Assembly (NCBI GenBank): GCA_963854735.1
Contig: OY978100.1
Span: 1,488,001-1,552,000 of the forward strand
Length of the DNA: 64,000 bases
Source of the DNA: Marvania coccoides
Lineage: Eukaryota > Chlorophyta > Trebouxiophyceae > Chlorellales > Chlorellaceae
Reading direction: 5' to 3'
The notes beneath the pieces are model-generated. The model was given only the letters and a program-made list of their open reading frames with translations, had not been told where the DNA came from and ran no database searches. How positions within the stretch are numbered: position 1 is the stretch's first letter; every line of letters starts with the position of its first letter. The position numbers and the translations under genes were made by a program. Positions 9,901-20,624 of the stretch are shown one piece after another.

Positions 9901-11616
9901 ATGAAGTTCGGCCTCGCCAACTCCACACGGGCCCCTGCCCAGCAGCTGGGGTCTATTTCTGGCCCGCGCGTTGCCCACACAGTCTCCCATAAGCGCCACT
10001 GCGTGCAGCGCACCGCGACTGCTTCCGCTTCTGGCTCATCGAGGCTTTTGGCTCCGGCATCGCACTTGCAAGCGTCCCAGGCCGCGCTGCAGCAGCTGCA
10101 AGCAAACAAGGGCGTAAACCGTGAGTAAAATTCATTTGGCTCAATTCATCGCCGCACAATATCGCTCATCTTGTCATCTTACCTGAGCCACTCTTTTTTT
10201 TTATCTCATTTTTAAACCCCATTCCACCCGTTTTCCCACACACCAGGGTACGCGCTCGAGAAGAAGAGCAGCATCATCGCCATCGGACTCACCATCCACA
10301 ACGCCCCCGTCGAGCTGCGCGAGAAGCTGGCCGTGCCAGAGGCCGAGTGGCCCCGCGCCATCCAGGAGCTGTGCAGCTACCCCCACATTGAGGAGGCGGC
10401 GGTGCTTTCCACCTGCAACCGCATGGAAATCTACCTCGTGGGCCTGTCGTTCCACCGCGGCGTGCGCGAGGTGGAGGAGTGGATGTCCCGCGCGTCTGGC
10501 GTCCCCCTGGAGGAGCTCCGCCCCCACCTCTTCCTGCTGCGCGACCGCGACGCCACCTCCCACCTGCTGCGCGTGTCGGGCGGCCTCGACTCGCTGGTGA
10601 TGGGCGAGGGCCAGATCCTGGCGCAGGTGAAGCAGGTGCACAAGGTGGGGCAGAATTCGCCCGGCTTTGGCCGCCACCTCAACGGTCTCTTCAAGCAGGC
10701 GGTCACCGCGGGCAAGCGCGTCCGCGCCGAGACCTCCATCTCCTCTGGCGCCGTCTCTGTGTCCTCCGCCGCGGCCGAGCTCGCGCAGCTCAAGCTGCCC
10801 ACCCACTCCTTTGCCGACGCCCGCATCTGCATCATCGGCGCCGGCAAGATGTCGAGGCTGCTGGTCAAGCACCTCCACTCCAAGGGCTGTAACCGCGTCA
10901 CAGTGCTCAACCGCTCGCTGCCCCGCGCCGAGGCGCTGGCCGAAGAGTTCCCCGACGTCGAGTTCGAGATCAGGCTCATGCCCGACCTGATGGCCTGCGT
11001 TGAGGAGTCTGACGTCATTTTCGCCGCCTCGGGATCTGAGGAGCTGCTGGTGCACGCCGAGGACATTGCCGGCATGGCTCCCGCCCCGGAAGTGGTGGGC
11101 GGCGTGCGGAGGTTCATCGACATCTCTGTGCCCCGCAACATCGCCCCCGACATCACTCCCGAGTCAGCGGGTGCTATTGTGTACAACGTGGACGACTTGA
11201 AGGAGGTGGTGGCTGCCAACAAGGAAGAACGCGCCAAGGCAGCGGCGGAGGCTGAGATCCTGCTGGTGGAGGAGCAGCTGGCGTTTGAGGCGTGGCGGGA
11301 CTCGCTGGAGACGGTACCCACCATCAAGGCGCTGCGCGGCAAGGCCGAAACCATCCGATCGGGCGAGTTGGAAAAGGCGCTGAACAAGCTGGGCGAGGGG
11401 CTGACCAACAAGCAGAAGAAGGCGGTGGAGGAGCTCAGCAAGAGCATCGTCAACAAGCTGCTGCACGGCCCCATGACCGCGCTGCGCTGCGATTCGTCCG
11501 ACCCCTCCGCGGTCACCCAGACGCTGCAGAATATGGACGCCCTGGAGCGCATGTTTGAGCTGGCAGAGGCCATCGAGCACGACAGGTTGGCGGCGGCATC
11601 AGTCAGCAAGCAGTAA
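9901..11616 (+). CDS. HEMA: Glutamyl-tRNA reductase, plastid
   Basis: Exons 9901-10120 and 10247-11616 give 529 residues. The enzyme reduces glutamyl-tRNA(Glu) to glutamate-1-semialdehyde with NADPH, the first committed step of tetrapyrrole and chlorophyll synthesis in the plastid. The first exon encodes a basic, Ser/Ala-rich transit peptide. The catalytic domain shows LSTCNRMEIYLVG with the active-site Cys, and SGGLDSLVMGEGQILAQVK. The NADPH-binding domain follows (IIGAGKMSRLL, LNRSLPRAEALAEEF), then the long C-terminal dimerisation helix region. The intron falls between transit peptide and mature domain. In plants this enzyme is controlled by light, heme and the FLU protein; no such sites were identified here. 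Identification is secure. Confidence 0.97.
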
Positions 11617-12719
11617 ATTTTGGAACAAAAACAGGCTTCTTGCTCACCCCTCCACTACAGTATCACCCTCGAGCGAGAAAATCACAACAATGCTTTTTAT
11701 AGATCCCAACGAATGTGGCGTGTTATTGGGGGAGGTGCCCGAGGCGTGCCCCCCGTCTTGTGTGGCATGGCAGTTACCAGTGCAGTGCAGTTCAGTATAG
11801 TATCATCATGATGTTCATTTTGCCGCTGCGTTTTATTTTGTGTCGGCAGGCCCCTGAGCGGTTGAAGTGCTCGCCGCGATGGGAAGGTTTGAGAGCCGGC
11901 TGGCAACATTTCGTTTACATCCTCTTTTTTTCCTGTGGCAGACCCCTTGAGATTGTTTTGTGGGACCAGGATTTTTTTCATCTTTATTGGGCGGCTCGCA
12001 TATGAGCGCCCCTGCCTGCCCTCCTTTCCTTCTTCAATTTATGTTCAATTACTGCGGCAACGAAAACAATCTACTTTGGGTGCTCATTTTCTTCCCCTTA
12101 AATTTTATAAGAATAAACAAGGATATAATCCGTTGAGACCAGAGGACAGACGGGAAAGAAAAGTTGTATGGGAAAAAGCAAGCCGAATGATTGAGGGTGG
12201 GCGATGAGAAATAAAGTGCGCTCCTCGATCCTTTAAGGTTTCTGCTTCAGCGTCACGTTACCGTAACGTGTGTAGTACAACGCCTGCCAGGAGGCTGCTC
12301 CGTTCCACCATTCACTACTTTTTGTGGTAGGCTGACGTATTGCCTCCAGCTCCTCTCTGCTATAGGTAATAGCAATATGGGACCGATGTGCTGGAAGGAA
12401 ATGGACAGGAAAAGCGTTGTCTTTACTCGAATGTTTGAAAATTCATCCATCGGCAGTAAAATTGCTGGAGAAACTCAATACAGCGCTGGGCACCGTGCTG
12501 TTTGACATTTTGTTTTTTTTGTTTTTTTTTAACCACAAGTCAAGGCTGTTGAAGCCCAAAATGCGGCAATAGGATTCGTCGTTTTGCGATAGCATTTTCC
12601 CCCCCTGGACTGCCCTCGACGAATTTTATTATTGTTGAGATTTTCAATCAGCTGCCAAAATTTGAGCACTCGGCTTCAATCTGCCATTAATGATATTTTT
12701 TAATTCAATAAATTATAGG
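11617..12719. other. Intergenic region, 1.1 kb
   Basis: AT-rich with poly-T runs. A 17-bp near-perfect palindrome lies at 12254-12270. Otherwise no gene, RNA or repeat was recognised. Confidence 0.5.
12254..12270. promoter_or_regulatory. Palindrome CACGTTAC-C-GTAACGTG
   Basis: Perfect 8-bp arms around a single C. The CACGTTAC half-site resembles ACGT-core elements bound by plant bZIP factors. It lies about 450 bp upstream of the reductase start at 12720. Function is inferred only. Confidence 0.3.
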
Positions 12720-13876
12720 ATGCTTTCGCTCAAGCCCACCCCAACCCAATGGGCGCTGGAAACCAGGCGGGTGGTACCTTCTTGCCGCTCGCAACCTCGC
12801 ACGTGCAACAAATTGGCTCAACCGCGGCGCTGCGTCGTCCGTCCTTTCCTTCCAACGCCCCGCCGCCGCCGCCACTCCCACTCCCTCGTTACTCGCGCCA
12901 GCACCAGCGTCTCCGTAGCTGATCCCACTAGGTACGCTGTATATACCCCCAAAATTCATCAATCGTCGCTCTTTCTTAATAATTCATCTCTCGCTGTTGC
13001 AGGACCAAAGTGGGCTTTGTGGGTCTGGGCATCATGGGCTACCCCATGGCGCTCAACCTCCTGAAAGCCGGCTACTCCCTCACCGTATGGAACCGCTCCT
13101 CCGAGAAATGCGACGACCTGGCAGCAGGCGGCGCTGCAGTGGCCAACTTTCCTGCTGAAGTCACAGCAGCCTGTGACATCACCATCGCCATGCTGGCAGA
13201 CCCGCAGGCCTGCCTGGAGGTGACCATGGGCGCCAAGGGCGCCGCCGCCGGCATGGCTCCCGGCAAAGCTTACATTGACGTTTCCACTGTGGACGCTGCA
13301 ACTTCGAAGCGGGTGGCGGAGGCTGTGCGGGTGCAAGGGGGTTTGTTTCTAGAGGCGCCCGTCTCGGGGTCAAAAGCTCCGGCCGAGCAAGGCCAGCTTG
13401 TGTTCCTGACGGCGGGGGACAAGGCTGCGTTTGACGCCGCCGCCCCGCTGCTGGAGGTGATGGGAAAAGCTTCTTTCTTCCTGGGGGATGTGGGCGCGGG
13501 CGCGCGGATGAAGCTGGTGGTGAACCAGGTCATGGGCAGCATGATGGGGGCGCTAGCAGAGGGTCTGGTGTTGGCTGATGCCGCTGGATTAGAACAGAAC
13601 GATGTGGTGGAAGTGCTGGGGTTAGGGGCCATGGCGTGCCCCATGTTTGCGCTGAAGGGTCCTGCGATGGCAGAGGGGCGCTACCCCACGGCGTTCCCGC
13701 TGAAGCACCAGCAGAAGGACCTGCGGCTATCGTTGGAGTTGGCAGAGGAACTGGGAACGCGGGCGCCCATCGCAGCAGCGGCCAACGCAGAGTTCGTGGC
13801 TGCCATGGAGCAGGGGCTGGGGGATGCGGACTTCTCAGCGGTCCTGGAGGCTCTGGCTGTGCGACGGACTACATGA
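12720..13876 (+). CDS. Beta-hydroxyacid dehydrogenase family, glyoxylate/succinic semialdehyde reductase-like, plastid
   Basis: Exons 12720-12931 and 13003-13876 give 361 residues. The first exon is an Arg/Ser-rich organelle-targeting peptide. The mature part opens with the NADP-binding motif VGFVGLGIMGYPMALNLLK and carries the substrate motif EAPVSGSKAPAEQG, the catalytic-lysine segment GARMKLVVNQVMG, and the cofactor-proximal FPLKHQQKDLRLSLE. These match plant GLYR enzymes, which reduce glyoxylate and succinic semialdehyde with NADPH, and the wider 3-hydroxyisobutyrate dehydrogenase family. The plastid location is inferred from the targeting peptide. A TGTAA motif, the usual poly(A) signal in chlorophytes, lies at 14032-14036. 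Confidence 0.9.
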
Positions 13877-14209
13877 GTAGCAGCGTGGTCGCAGTGGTTT
13901 GTGTGTGTGTGTGTGTTGCGCCGAAAACCGAATGGGTAGGTGGAGAACTGTTTATTGTACGCTGATGGAGAGGTGACCTGGTAATGCGAGTGCAGGAATG
14001 TGCTGTATACCGAAGGAGAGAGTGCAATTCTTGTAACTTGAATCTGATTTTCAAATCCAAAAAAGATAAGAATTGAGGCCACACAACTCGACAGAGATAA
14101 TTTCAAATTTATCATTTCGCACCGTTATATTTAGAGCTGTCAACATCGTTTGCGCATCGTTTGGCGACCTCCAATTCGCACGTCATCAATTTTTGGATCG
14201 CTTTTTGAG
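13877..14209. other. Spacer with (GT)n tract
   Basis: Contains a (GT)n run at 13899-13917 and a candidate TGTAA poly(A) signal at 14032-14036 for the reductase gene. No gene seen. Confidence 0.5.
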
Positions 14210-16524
14210 ATGAGGCCGGCGGCCAGCCATTCCGGCGCCCTGTGCGCTGTCAACAACAAGCCGTTGAGACCTCGTACCTGCAGGCCACGCAGCGCGCTGC
14301 TTCCGCTTTGCGCCCACGGGGCCAGGCGAGGAGACTCAAATGCCGCTGCCGCCGCCACCACAGGGAGCCTGTTAGCTCTCCTCACAGCCCTCCCAGCCCA
14401 CGCAGCTGACTCGGTTGCATCACAGTCCAGCCCATCTCTCATTATCGCCGCTGCCGGCGGCGCTGTCGCGGGCCTGTTGGGTGTCCGCCTGATGCAGCAA
14501 CCGCAGCCAGACACCCCTGCACCTGCACCTGCAGCCCCTGCCCCTCCGCCCGTAGCGCAGCAAGACGACTCCAAGGTCAAGAAGCTCGCGGCCAAGATCA
14601 CCGGCTTCGCGGAACAGGCGAAAGCGCTCGAGGCAAAATTGGAAAACGCGGCTGCAGGACAGGCCAAGGCGCAGAGCCGCGTGGCTGAGCTGGAGAAGGC
14701 GCTGACTGCCGCAGAAGCTGTAGCAGCCCAGGCAGAGATTTCAGTGGCGGCGGAGCGTGCAGCGGCAGCGGAGCTGGAGCGCAGCCGGGCGGAACTCGCG
14801 TCTGCCAAGGCGGTGGCCGCTGCCGCTGTGACCCAGGCCGCCAAGGCCGCTGCAGCTGAGGCATCAGCGCTGGAGGAAGCCAAGCAGGTGCAGGCGGCGG
14901 GCGTCGGCGCTCAGGAGGAGCTGGTGAAGGGGCGCATGGAGAGAGAAGCACTTAAATTCAGAGTCATCGATGCGGAACGAGCCGTGGCGGAAGCGAAGCA
15001 GGCGCAGCATGCTGCAGAGGCGGCTGCGGCGGCCGTCAAGGCCGAGCTTGAGGGCGTGGCGAAGCATCTTTCAGCGGCAGAGCAGACGGTGGCCTCGACA
15101 GAAAAGCAGCTACAGGCGGCCAATGCCGAGAAGGCTGAGCTCTCTGCGAAGCTGGAGAGCGAGCGCGCTGCTGCGGGGGCGGCACAGGCGGCGCTGGACC
15201 ATCAGCTTGCCGCAGCTTCCTCTGATAACTCAGCCCTTCGGGCTGAATTGAAGCAGCAGAGCGCCGCTGCAGAGCTGGCGCAGGTCGCAGCGACTGCCGA
15301 AAATTCTGCTCTCCAAGTGAAGCTGGAGAAGCAGCATGGCGCTATGGAGCAGTTGCAGGCAGCGCTGGAGAAGCAGACGGTGACGGCATCCGCCGAGGGC
15401 TCTGCCCTGCGCGCCGAGCTGGAGAAGCAGATAACTGCAGCAGATCTGGCGCAGGAGACGGCATCTTCGCAAATATCTGCCCTTCAGGCCAAGCTGGAGG
15501 ACCAGCGGGGTTCAATCGAGCGGCTGCAGGCCGCGCTGGAGGCTGCCGTCGAGGACGCCACTGCCGCCAAGTCTCTGGTGCTGGCCGAGCGCGAGACCAA
15601 CGCCACACTGGAGGCTGCGCGGTCGGCAGCGGTGGAAGACGTGCGGAAGCTGCTGGCGGAGAGGCGGGACGTTGCTGAGGCGGTCAAGGCCGGGGAAGAG
15701 AAGCTGCACCAGGAGCACATCGATCGCGTGGCTGCCGAAAAGGCGCTGGAGAGCGCGGGGACAGAGGTCAGTGTGAATTATATTTGCATATGTTCTTTCG
15801 TCTCATCCGTACATCTTTACTTTAATATTTAGTTCTAGACCTTCCAATTTACGTATATTTCATTGCTTTCACGTTCGCCTTACTTTCCCGTATTTCTCTC
15901 ACACAGGTGACCCACCTGGCATCAGAGCTGGCAGCTGCTCAGGCCGAGGCTGACGCTGCAACAGCCGAGGCCGCTGCAGCCAAGCGCCAGATCATGGAGC
16001 TCGAGCAGGAGGTGGAGCTCGCTGCCAAGGACGCCAAGGACGCCGTGCACCGCGAGAGGGAGGCCCTGGTGGAGGCGGAACGGCAGGCGGAGGCGGCAGA
16101 AGCGCTGCGCATCGAGCTGTCGCACACGAAGCGGCATGCGGCAGAGGCTGCAGGCGCTGCATCTCGGCAGCAAGACCAAGCGTCCGCTGCTGCAGCAGCT
16201 GCAGAAGAAGCGCCCAAGCGGGGGCGAGGGCGGCCCAAAAAGATGACGGCAGCCGGTGACGGCTCTTCCGCGCCTGCGATCGAGATGGCGCCGCTGGGAA
16301 TGGACGAGGACGAGATGGCGCGCCGACTGGACGAGGCTGACGCAGCGGCGGCGGCAGCCAAGGCTGCGGTGGAGGAGGCGCATCAGCGTTCGTTTGAAAT
16401 AAGGGCCGAGGCTGCGCTGCTGGTGGAGACGGTGGAAGACAGGGCGGTGGAGGCGGTGGAAGCTGCGCAGAAGGAGGTTGCCAGGCTGAAGGCGGAGCTG
16501 AAGCGGGCAAACGGCGGACTGTGA
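14210..16524 (+). CDS. Plastid/thylakoid coiled-coil protein with AT-hook (MFP1-like)
   Basis: Exons 14210-15766 and 15907-16524 give 724 residues. A basic transit peptide is followed by LLALLTALPAHA-AD, which looks like a lumenal-type cleavage site, then a hydrophobic stretch IIAAAGGAVAGLLGVRLM. Almost all the rest is Ala/Glu/Lys-rich heptad-repeat coiled coil, with degenerate repeats around LEKQ between about 350 and 450. KRGRGRPKK at 623-631 is a canonical AT-hook. This architecture (plastid targeting, membrane anchor, long coiled coil, DNA binding) resembles plant MAR-binding filament-like protein 1, which sits on thylakoids next to nucleoids. Homology to MFP1 is inferred from architecture, since coiled coils align poorly. 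An upstream in-frame ATG at 14150 exists; 14210 gives a better transit peptide. Confidence 0.7.
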
Positions 16525-16954
16525 ACACGCGAGGGAGAATGAGAGAGAACTCAATGTATTATTATTGAATGGGGGATGCTTCTTACGACGATGCTTGATA
16601 TTTTCTCTCTCTAGATTTCTTGTAAGCCTCGTGCATGTTGAAAAAAAATGGGGCTGCTGCCCCAGACTTTCCAGCAAAATGCACGTTTGAATTTCTCGCG
16701 TTTTAGTTTCGAATTCGAAGAATCCGCTGCAGAAAACAAAATAAATCTGCGTTGAACTGAAAGCAGACGGCTGTTGTGTTGTCTCAAGCGGCCCAGAGCG
16801 GCAGGTGCGATGCGGCAAAGCTGTTGGGCGACCAATTGAACTTGCTAATTTGCTGTGTTCGTCGCCTCTGGCCGCAGTGCTCTACCCACAAATGCTGGAA
16901 ATCGCTCCCTTCATCCATTGTTGACCATTTCCCCTCCGCTTTGCAGACGAGACG
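16525..16954. other. Spacer upstream of CDC6-like gene
   Basis: No gene. A TTTGCAG acceptor-like site just before 16955 suggests a possible 5' UTR intron for the next gene. Confidence 0.45.
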
Positions 16955-19900
16955 ATGGCAGAGTCCGAACCATCTTCAAGCTTTGGGGTCTATTTATCAG
17001 ACAGTGAGGGCCCCTCGGAGACATCGCCCCACAAACGCGCACTACATTCAGCGCCCACAACCGCTGCCAAGGCGCGGCCGGCCGTCCAGACCACTGCAAC
17101 GTCCCCTCCCGCTCGTGCTGGCCGGCCGCAGCGTGCTGCAGCAGCAGCAGCCAAGCCCTACGGCCGCCCGTCCACTCGCTCCAACAAGCGGGCAGCAGCT
17201 GACACCGCTGTAGAGGAGGTTGGCGCAGCAGCTGCGGCAGCAGAGGCACCCCATGGCCGTTCTGCGAAAAAGTCTCGTGCTGCCAAGCCAGCTCCCTTGG
17301 GACGCTCAGCCAAGGACGGTCAGCTTCCCCAAGAGAAGAAGGAAGCCGCCTCGCAGCGCGAGCTAAGGCGGCAGTGGGAGCAGCGGCGGGAGCAAAAACC
17401 TGAACCTTCAAGAGAAGAGGTTCAGCGCTTCAGGGTCGCTATCGCCGCCGCCGTTACCAGCGCACTCGGCGACTTGAGGGAGCCGGGCTGCCTCAAGTGC
17501 CGGTTTCGTGTCGGCGGGTGCAGCCGCTGCCAAAAGGAGTCTGCCGCCGCCGAATCTGCTGTTTTCCAGGGCCTCCTGGGGTGCTCCAAGTGCCGGGTGT
17601 CGAAGAATGGGTGCATCGTGTGCCTTGATGCCGCCAGGCGCAAGATCAGGGCCGTCAAGGCAAAGTGGGCGAAAAAACCGGCGGCAAAAAGGGTGTCTGA
17701 CAAAAATGCGGCAGCTGAGAAACGGCCTCCCAGGCTCGAGCCCTCTACGATTCCGCTCGACAAGGTCTCTGCGCGGACCTCCAAGGGCGACGGACCCCCT
17801 GCCGCGGTCTCCCCCGCCGCTGCAGCAGCGCCTCTGAGGAAAAGGAAGGTCCCTGCCACCGCTGCTGCGGCTCCAACTGCGCAGGGTGTCCCCCCTCCTG
17901 TCGGGGTCAGGCGCAGCACCCGTGGGGCACCCCCGCTGGCTGAGCCAGCTGCCGCCGCGTCGCTGGGCGCTGCCAAGAAGAAGCGGGGAGCGTCGCAGCC
18001 CCCACTAGCGGAGCCTTCGCCGGCCAAAGCGGCTGCTGTTACCGAGGTTGCAGCTGCTCCTACTGCTGCTGCTGCTGCTGCGCTGCCGGAGGTCCAGGAA
18101 GCGGAGGCAAAGACAGCATCGCCAGCACAGAAATCGCCGCCTGGTCGCCGAAGCGGCAGCAAGCGCAGCCTCAAGGTAAAAACAGCAGCAGCTGCTGCTG
18201 TTCGCGAACCAGCTGAGACCGTAGAAGTCACTTCGGCGGCGGTGGTGGAGCAGCAGCAGCCGCCGGAGGAGGAGAAGCCAGCTGCAGCAGCAGCGGTGCA
18301 AGCAACCGAGGAGCGACCGGAGCTGGGCGAGCAGGAGCCACAGCAGCAGGAAGGAGAGCCTACGTCTGACCCTACCCTTGCCGCTGAAGAGCTCAGCCAG
18401 AAGTGGTGGGACCCCCTGGACCCCGCAAAGCTGGCTGCAGCCCAGGCTGCGCTCCACGTCTCCACGGCGGCCGTCCCATGGCAGCTGCCGCTGTGCCGAG
18501 ACCGGCAGGCGCAGGCCATTGACGAGTGGCTGGCGGAGCGGCTGCGCACGGGGCAGGGCGGTTCGTTGTACGTGTCTGGCCTGCCTGGCACCGGCAAAAG
18601 TCTCACAGCTCTGGAGTTGGTGCGGCGGTGTGGGCGGCACGCAGAGGGGGCGGACAGCCGGTGCCAGCTGCCGCCCGCGCTTCTGGCGGTGAACTGCATG
18701 CGGCTGGCGGATCCCAAGCAGGTGACGGAGCGGCTGCTGGCGGGGCATCGCACCGCCTGCCGCCAGGACGCAGCAGCAGTGGCGGCAAGTGCAGCAGACC
18801 CGCTGGTGCAGGTGCCTGACGAAGACGTCTTCTCGGCGGGCAGCCAAGAGGCGGCGCAGGAGGCGCTGCAGCGGATTGCGCTGCAGCCGCTGCCGGCCGG
18901 AGCAGTGGCTCAGACGCAGCAATGGCGGAGGTCTGTGGGCGGGAGGAAGTCGCTGGGTGGCGGTGGCAGTGGCGGTAGTGACGGGCGTGGCATGATTGTG
19001 GCCGTTTTAGATGAGTTGGATGGGCTGTTGGCAGGGCGGCAGGGTGACGCCCTGGTAGGTCAGCTCTTCTCTCTGGCGCACGCCCCCAAGTCCCGCCTCA
19101 TCCTGGTGGGCATCGCCAACAGCATCGACCTGGTGCAGCAGCTCATGCGCCCGGGGGGCACCCTGCATGTGAGTTGATACCGAAAATATTAAAAAACGGC
19201 ATTTTTTCGTCAATTTTTGAAGGCATTCATGTGTACTTTATTCCAATGCGTGGCCTGACCCCACCATCTCCGTTTTTATGTTTCTGCGCTGCAGCGCCAC
19301 AACCTGCGCCCTGCCCACGTCATCTTTCCTGCCTATCTGCGTGGCGAGATCTCCCGTGTCGTCGCCCAGAGGCTGGAGTCGCTGCCTGGCCCGGTCATCG
19401 AGCCCAACGCCATCGAGCTGTGCGCCCGCAAGATCGCCAACGGCAGCGGCGACATGCGACGAGCGCTGCAGGCGGCCTCCACCGCCGTGGCGGCGCTGGC
19501 TGCAGACGAGCAGCGAGCTGCTGCTGCTGGTGCTGGTGCGGCCGTGCAGAAGAAGCGGGTGGGCATGCGGCACATGGCGGCAGCGCTGTCAAATGTCACT
19601 GGCGGCATCGGAGCTGGCAACGATGCTGTGACGGCCATCCGCAAGCTGCCCGTGCCGCAGCAGCTGCTGATGGCCACGGTAGCCAAGCTGCTGGGGGAGC
19701 GGCTGGCTTCCCGGGGTCTTGCGGTCAAAATTCCCAGCGGCATCGCTGGCCAGGCCTCGGCGGCAGCTCGCTTCATCGGCGGAGGAACTGCAACGACCAC
19801 AACCATAACGCAAATGACGGCCAACAAGGCCCTGGCGGACGGCCACCGGCGGCGCACCTCCGCCGGCGGCGCTGGCAGCAGCGGTGTCGGCAACGGTGGG

Positions 19901-20140
19901 CTGACAGTGGGCGACCTTAAGGGGGCCCACGCTGGACTGTGCAAGCGGGTGGGGGTGGGGGCGTACACCGCTGCCGAGTTTGGCACCGCCATGGACATGC
20001 TGTGCACGCTGGGGCTGGTGGAGCTGAAAGGTGGCGCGGGGCAGGGCCAGCGCCAGCGGGTGACGCTGCAGGTGGCTGAAGACGACGTGCTGATGGCGCT
20101 GGCTGACGTGCCGGTGCTGAAGGACGTGGTGGGGGCTTGA
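16955..20140 (+). CDS. CDC6: CDC6-type origin licensing AAA+ ATPase
   Basis: Exons 16955-19168 and 19295-20140 give 1019 residues. CDC6 loads MCM helicase onto origins with ORC and CDT1 in the nucleus. The ATPase shows GSLYVSGLPGTGKSLT (Walker A), VAVLDELDGLL (Walker B) and LVGIANSIDLVQQL (sensor 1), followed by the lid segment FPAYLRGEI and SGDMRRALQ (sensor 2). The C-terminal 90 residues (LTVGDL, FGTAMDMLCTLGLVEL) form the winged helix. ORC1 is less likely because no BAH domain is present and the P-loop context is CDC6-like. The long N-terminus (about 490 residues) is Ala/Pro/Lys-rich. It contains two cysteine clusters, CLKCRFRVGGCSRC (179-192) and CSKCRVSKNGCIVC (210-223), not part of standard CDC6. 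The protein is about twice the usual CDC6 length. Confidence 0.88.
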
Positions 20141-20624
20141 ATAGAACCCATCTGCCGTTGATTTATTTATTCAGCGAGACTGTCTACTACGGAAACAAAT
20201 TTGAGCATGGGGGAGAGTGAAGTGCAGCGTATTTACAGAACATAATGGTAAAACGAAGTGCATGGTGGAGCGGAAGAGCGCACTGGGTTTGCAATAGTAA
20301 AGAAAAGGGGGGGAAGTAGTAAAAGGAAATAAGTACTAGAAATTACGGTACCAAAAAAGAAGTTTTTATAAGTTAATTATATAAAGTCTCTCATTATTGG
20401 TTGTGTGTTTTATTGGAATGATGGGTGGCATGGTATTGTGCAGTGGCACAACAACGTGAAGGGTAAAGGCAGTAGATTTGCATGAAAGAAAGAAAGAAAA
20501 TTCCTGGTAACTAACTACCACTCGAAAGCTGACCGGAATTCATCGGGTCCTCGTTCTGATAGAATATCGCTGTCCCTCTAAAAAGAAGAAGGAGAAGACC
20601 AAAAAAAAAAATCCCTCTAGAGCC
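20141..20624. other. Convergent 3' region
   Basis: Lies between the ends of the CDC6-like (+) and GT47 (-) genes; AT-rich UTR sequence, nothing else seen. Confidence 0.5.

Noticed and set aside
9635..9904. + strand ORF of 89 codons upstream of glutamyl-tRNA reductase
   Set aside because: Overlaps the reductase start in another frame; no conserved feature.
10431..11609. Long - strand ORF (392 codons) opposite glutamyl-tRNA reductase
   Set aside because: It is the antisense shadow of a GC-rich coding exon; Ser/Ala/Arg-rich translation with no domain.
14150..14209. Upstream in-frame ATG for the coiled-coil protein
   Set aside because: Adds 20 residues that weaken the transit peptide; 14210 preferred, though not excluded.
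17422..18753. - strand ORF (443 codons) opposite the CDC6-like gene
   Set aside because: Ser/Ala/Gly-rich shadow of the low-complexity N-terminus; no recognisable features.
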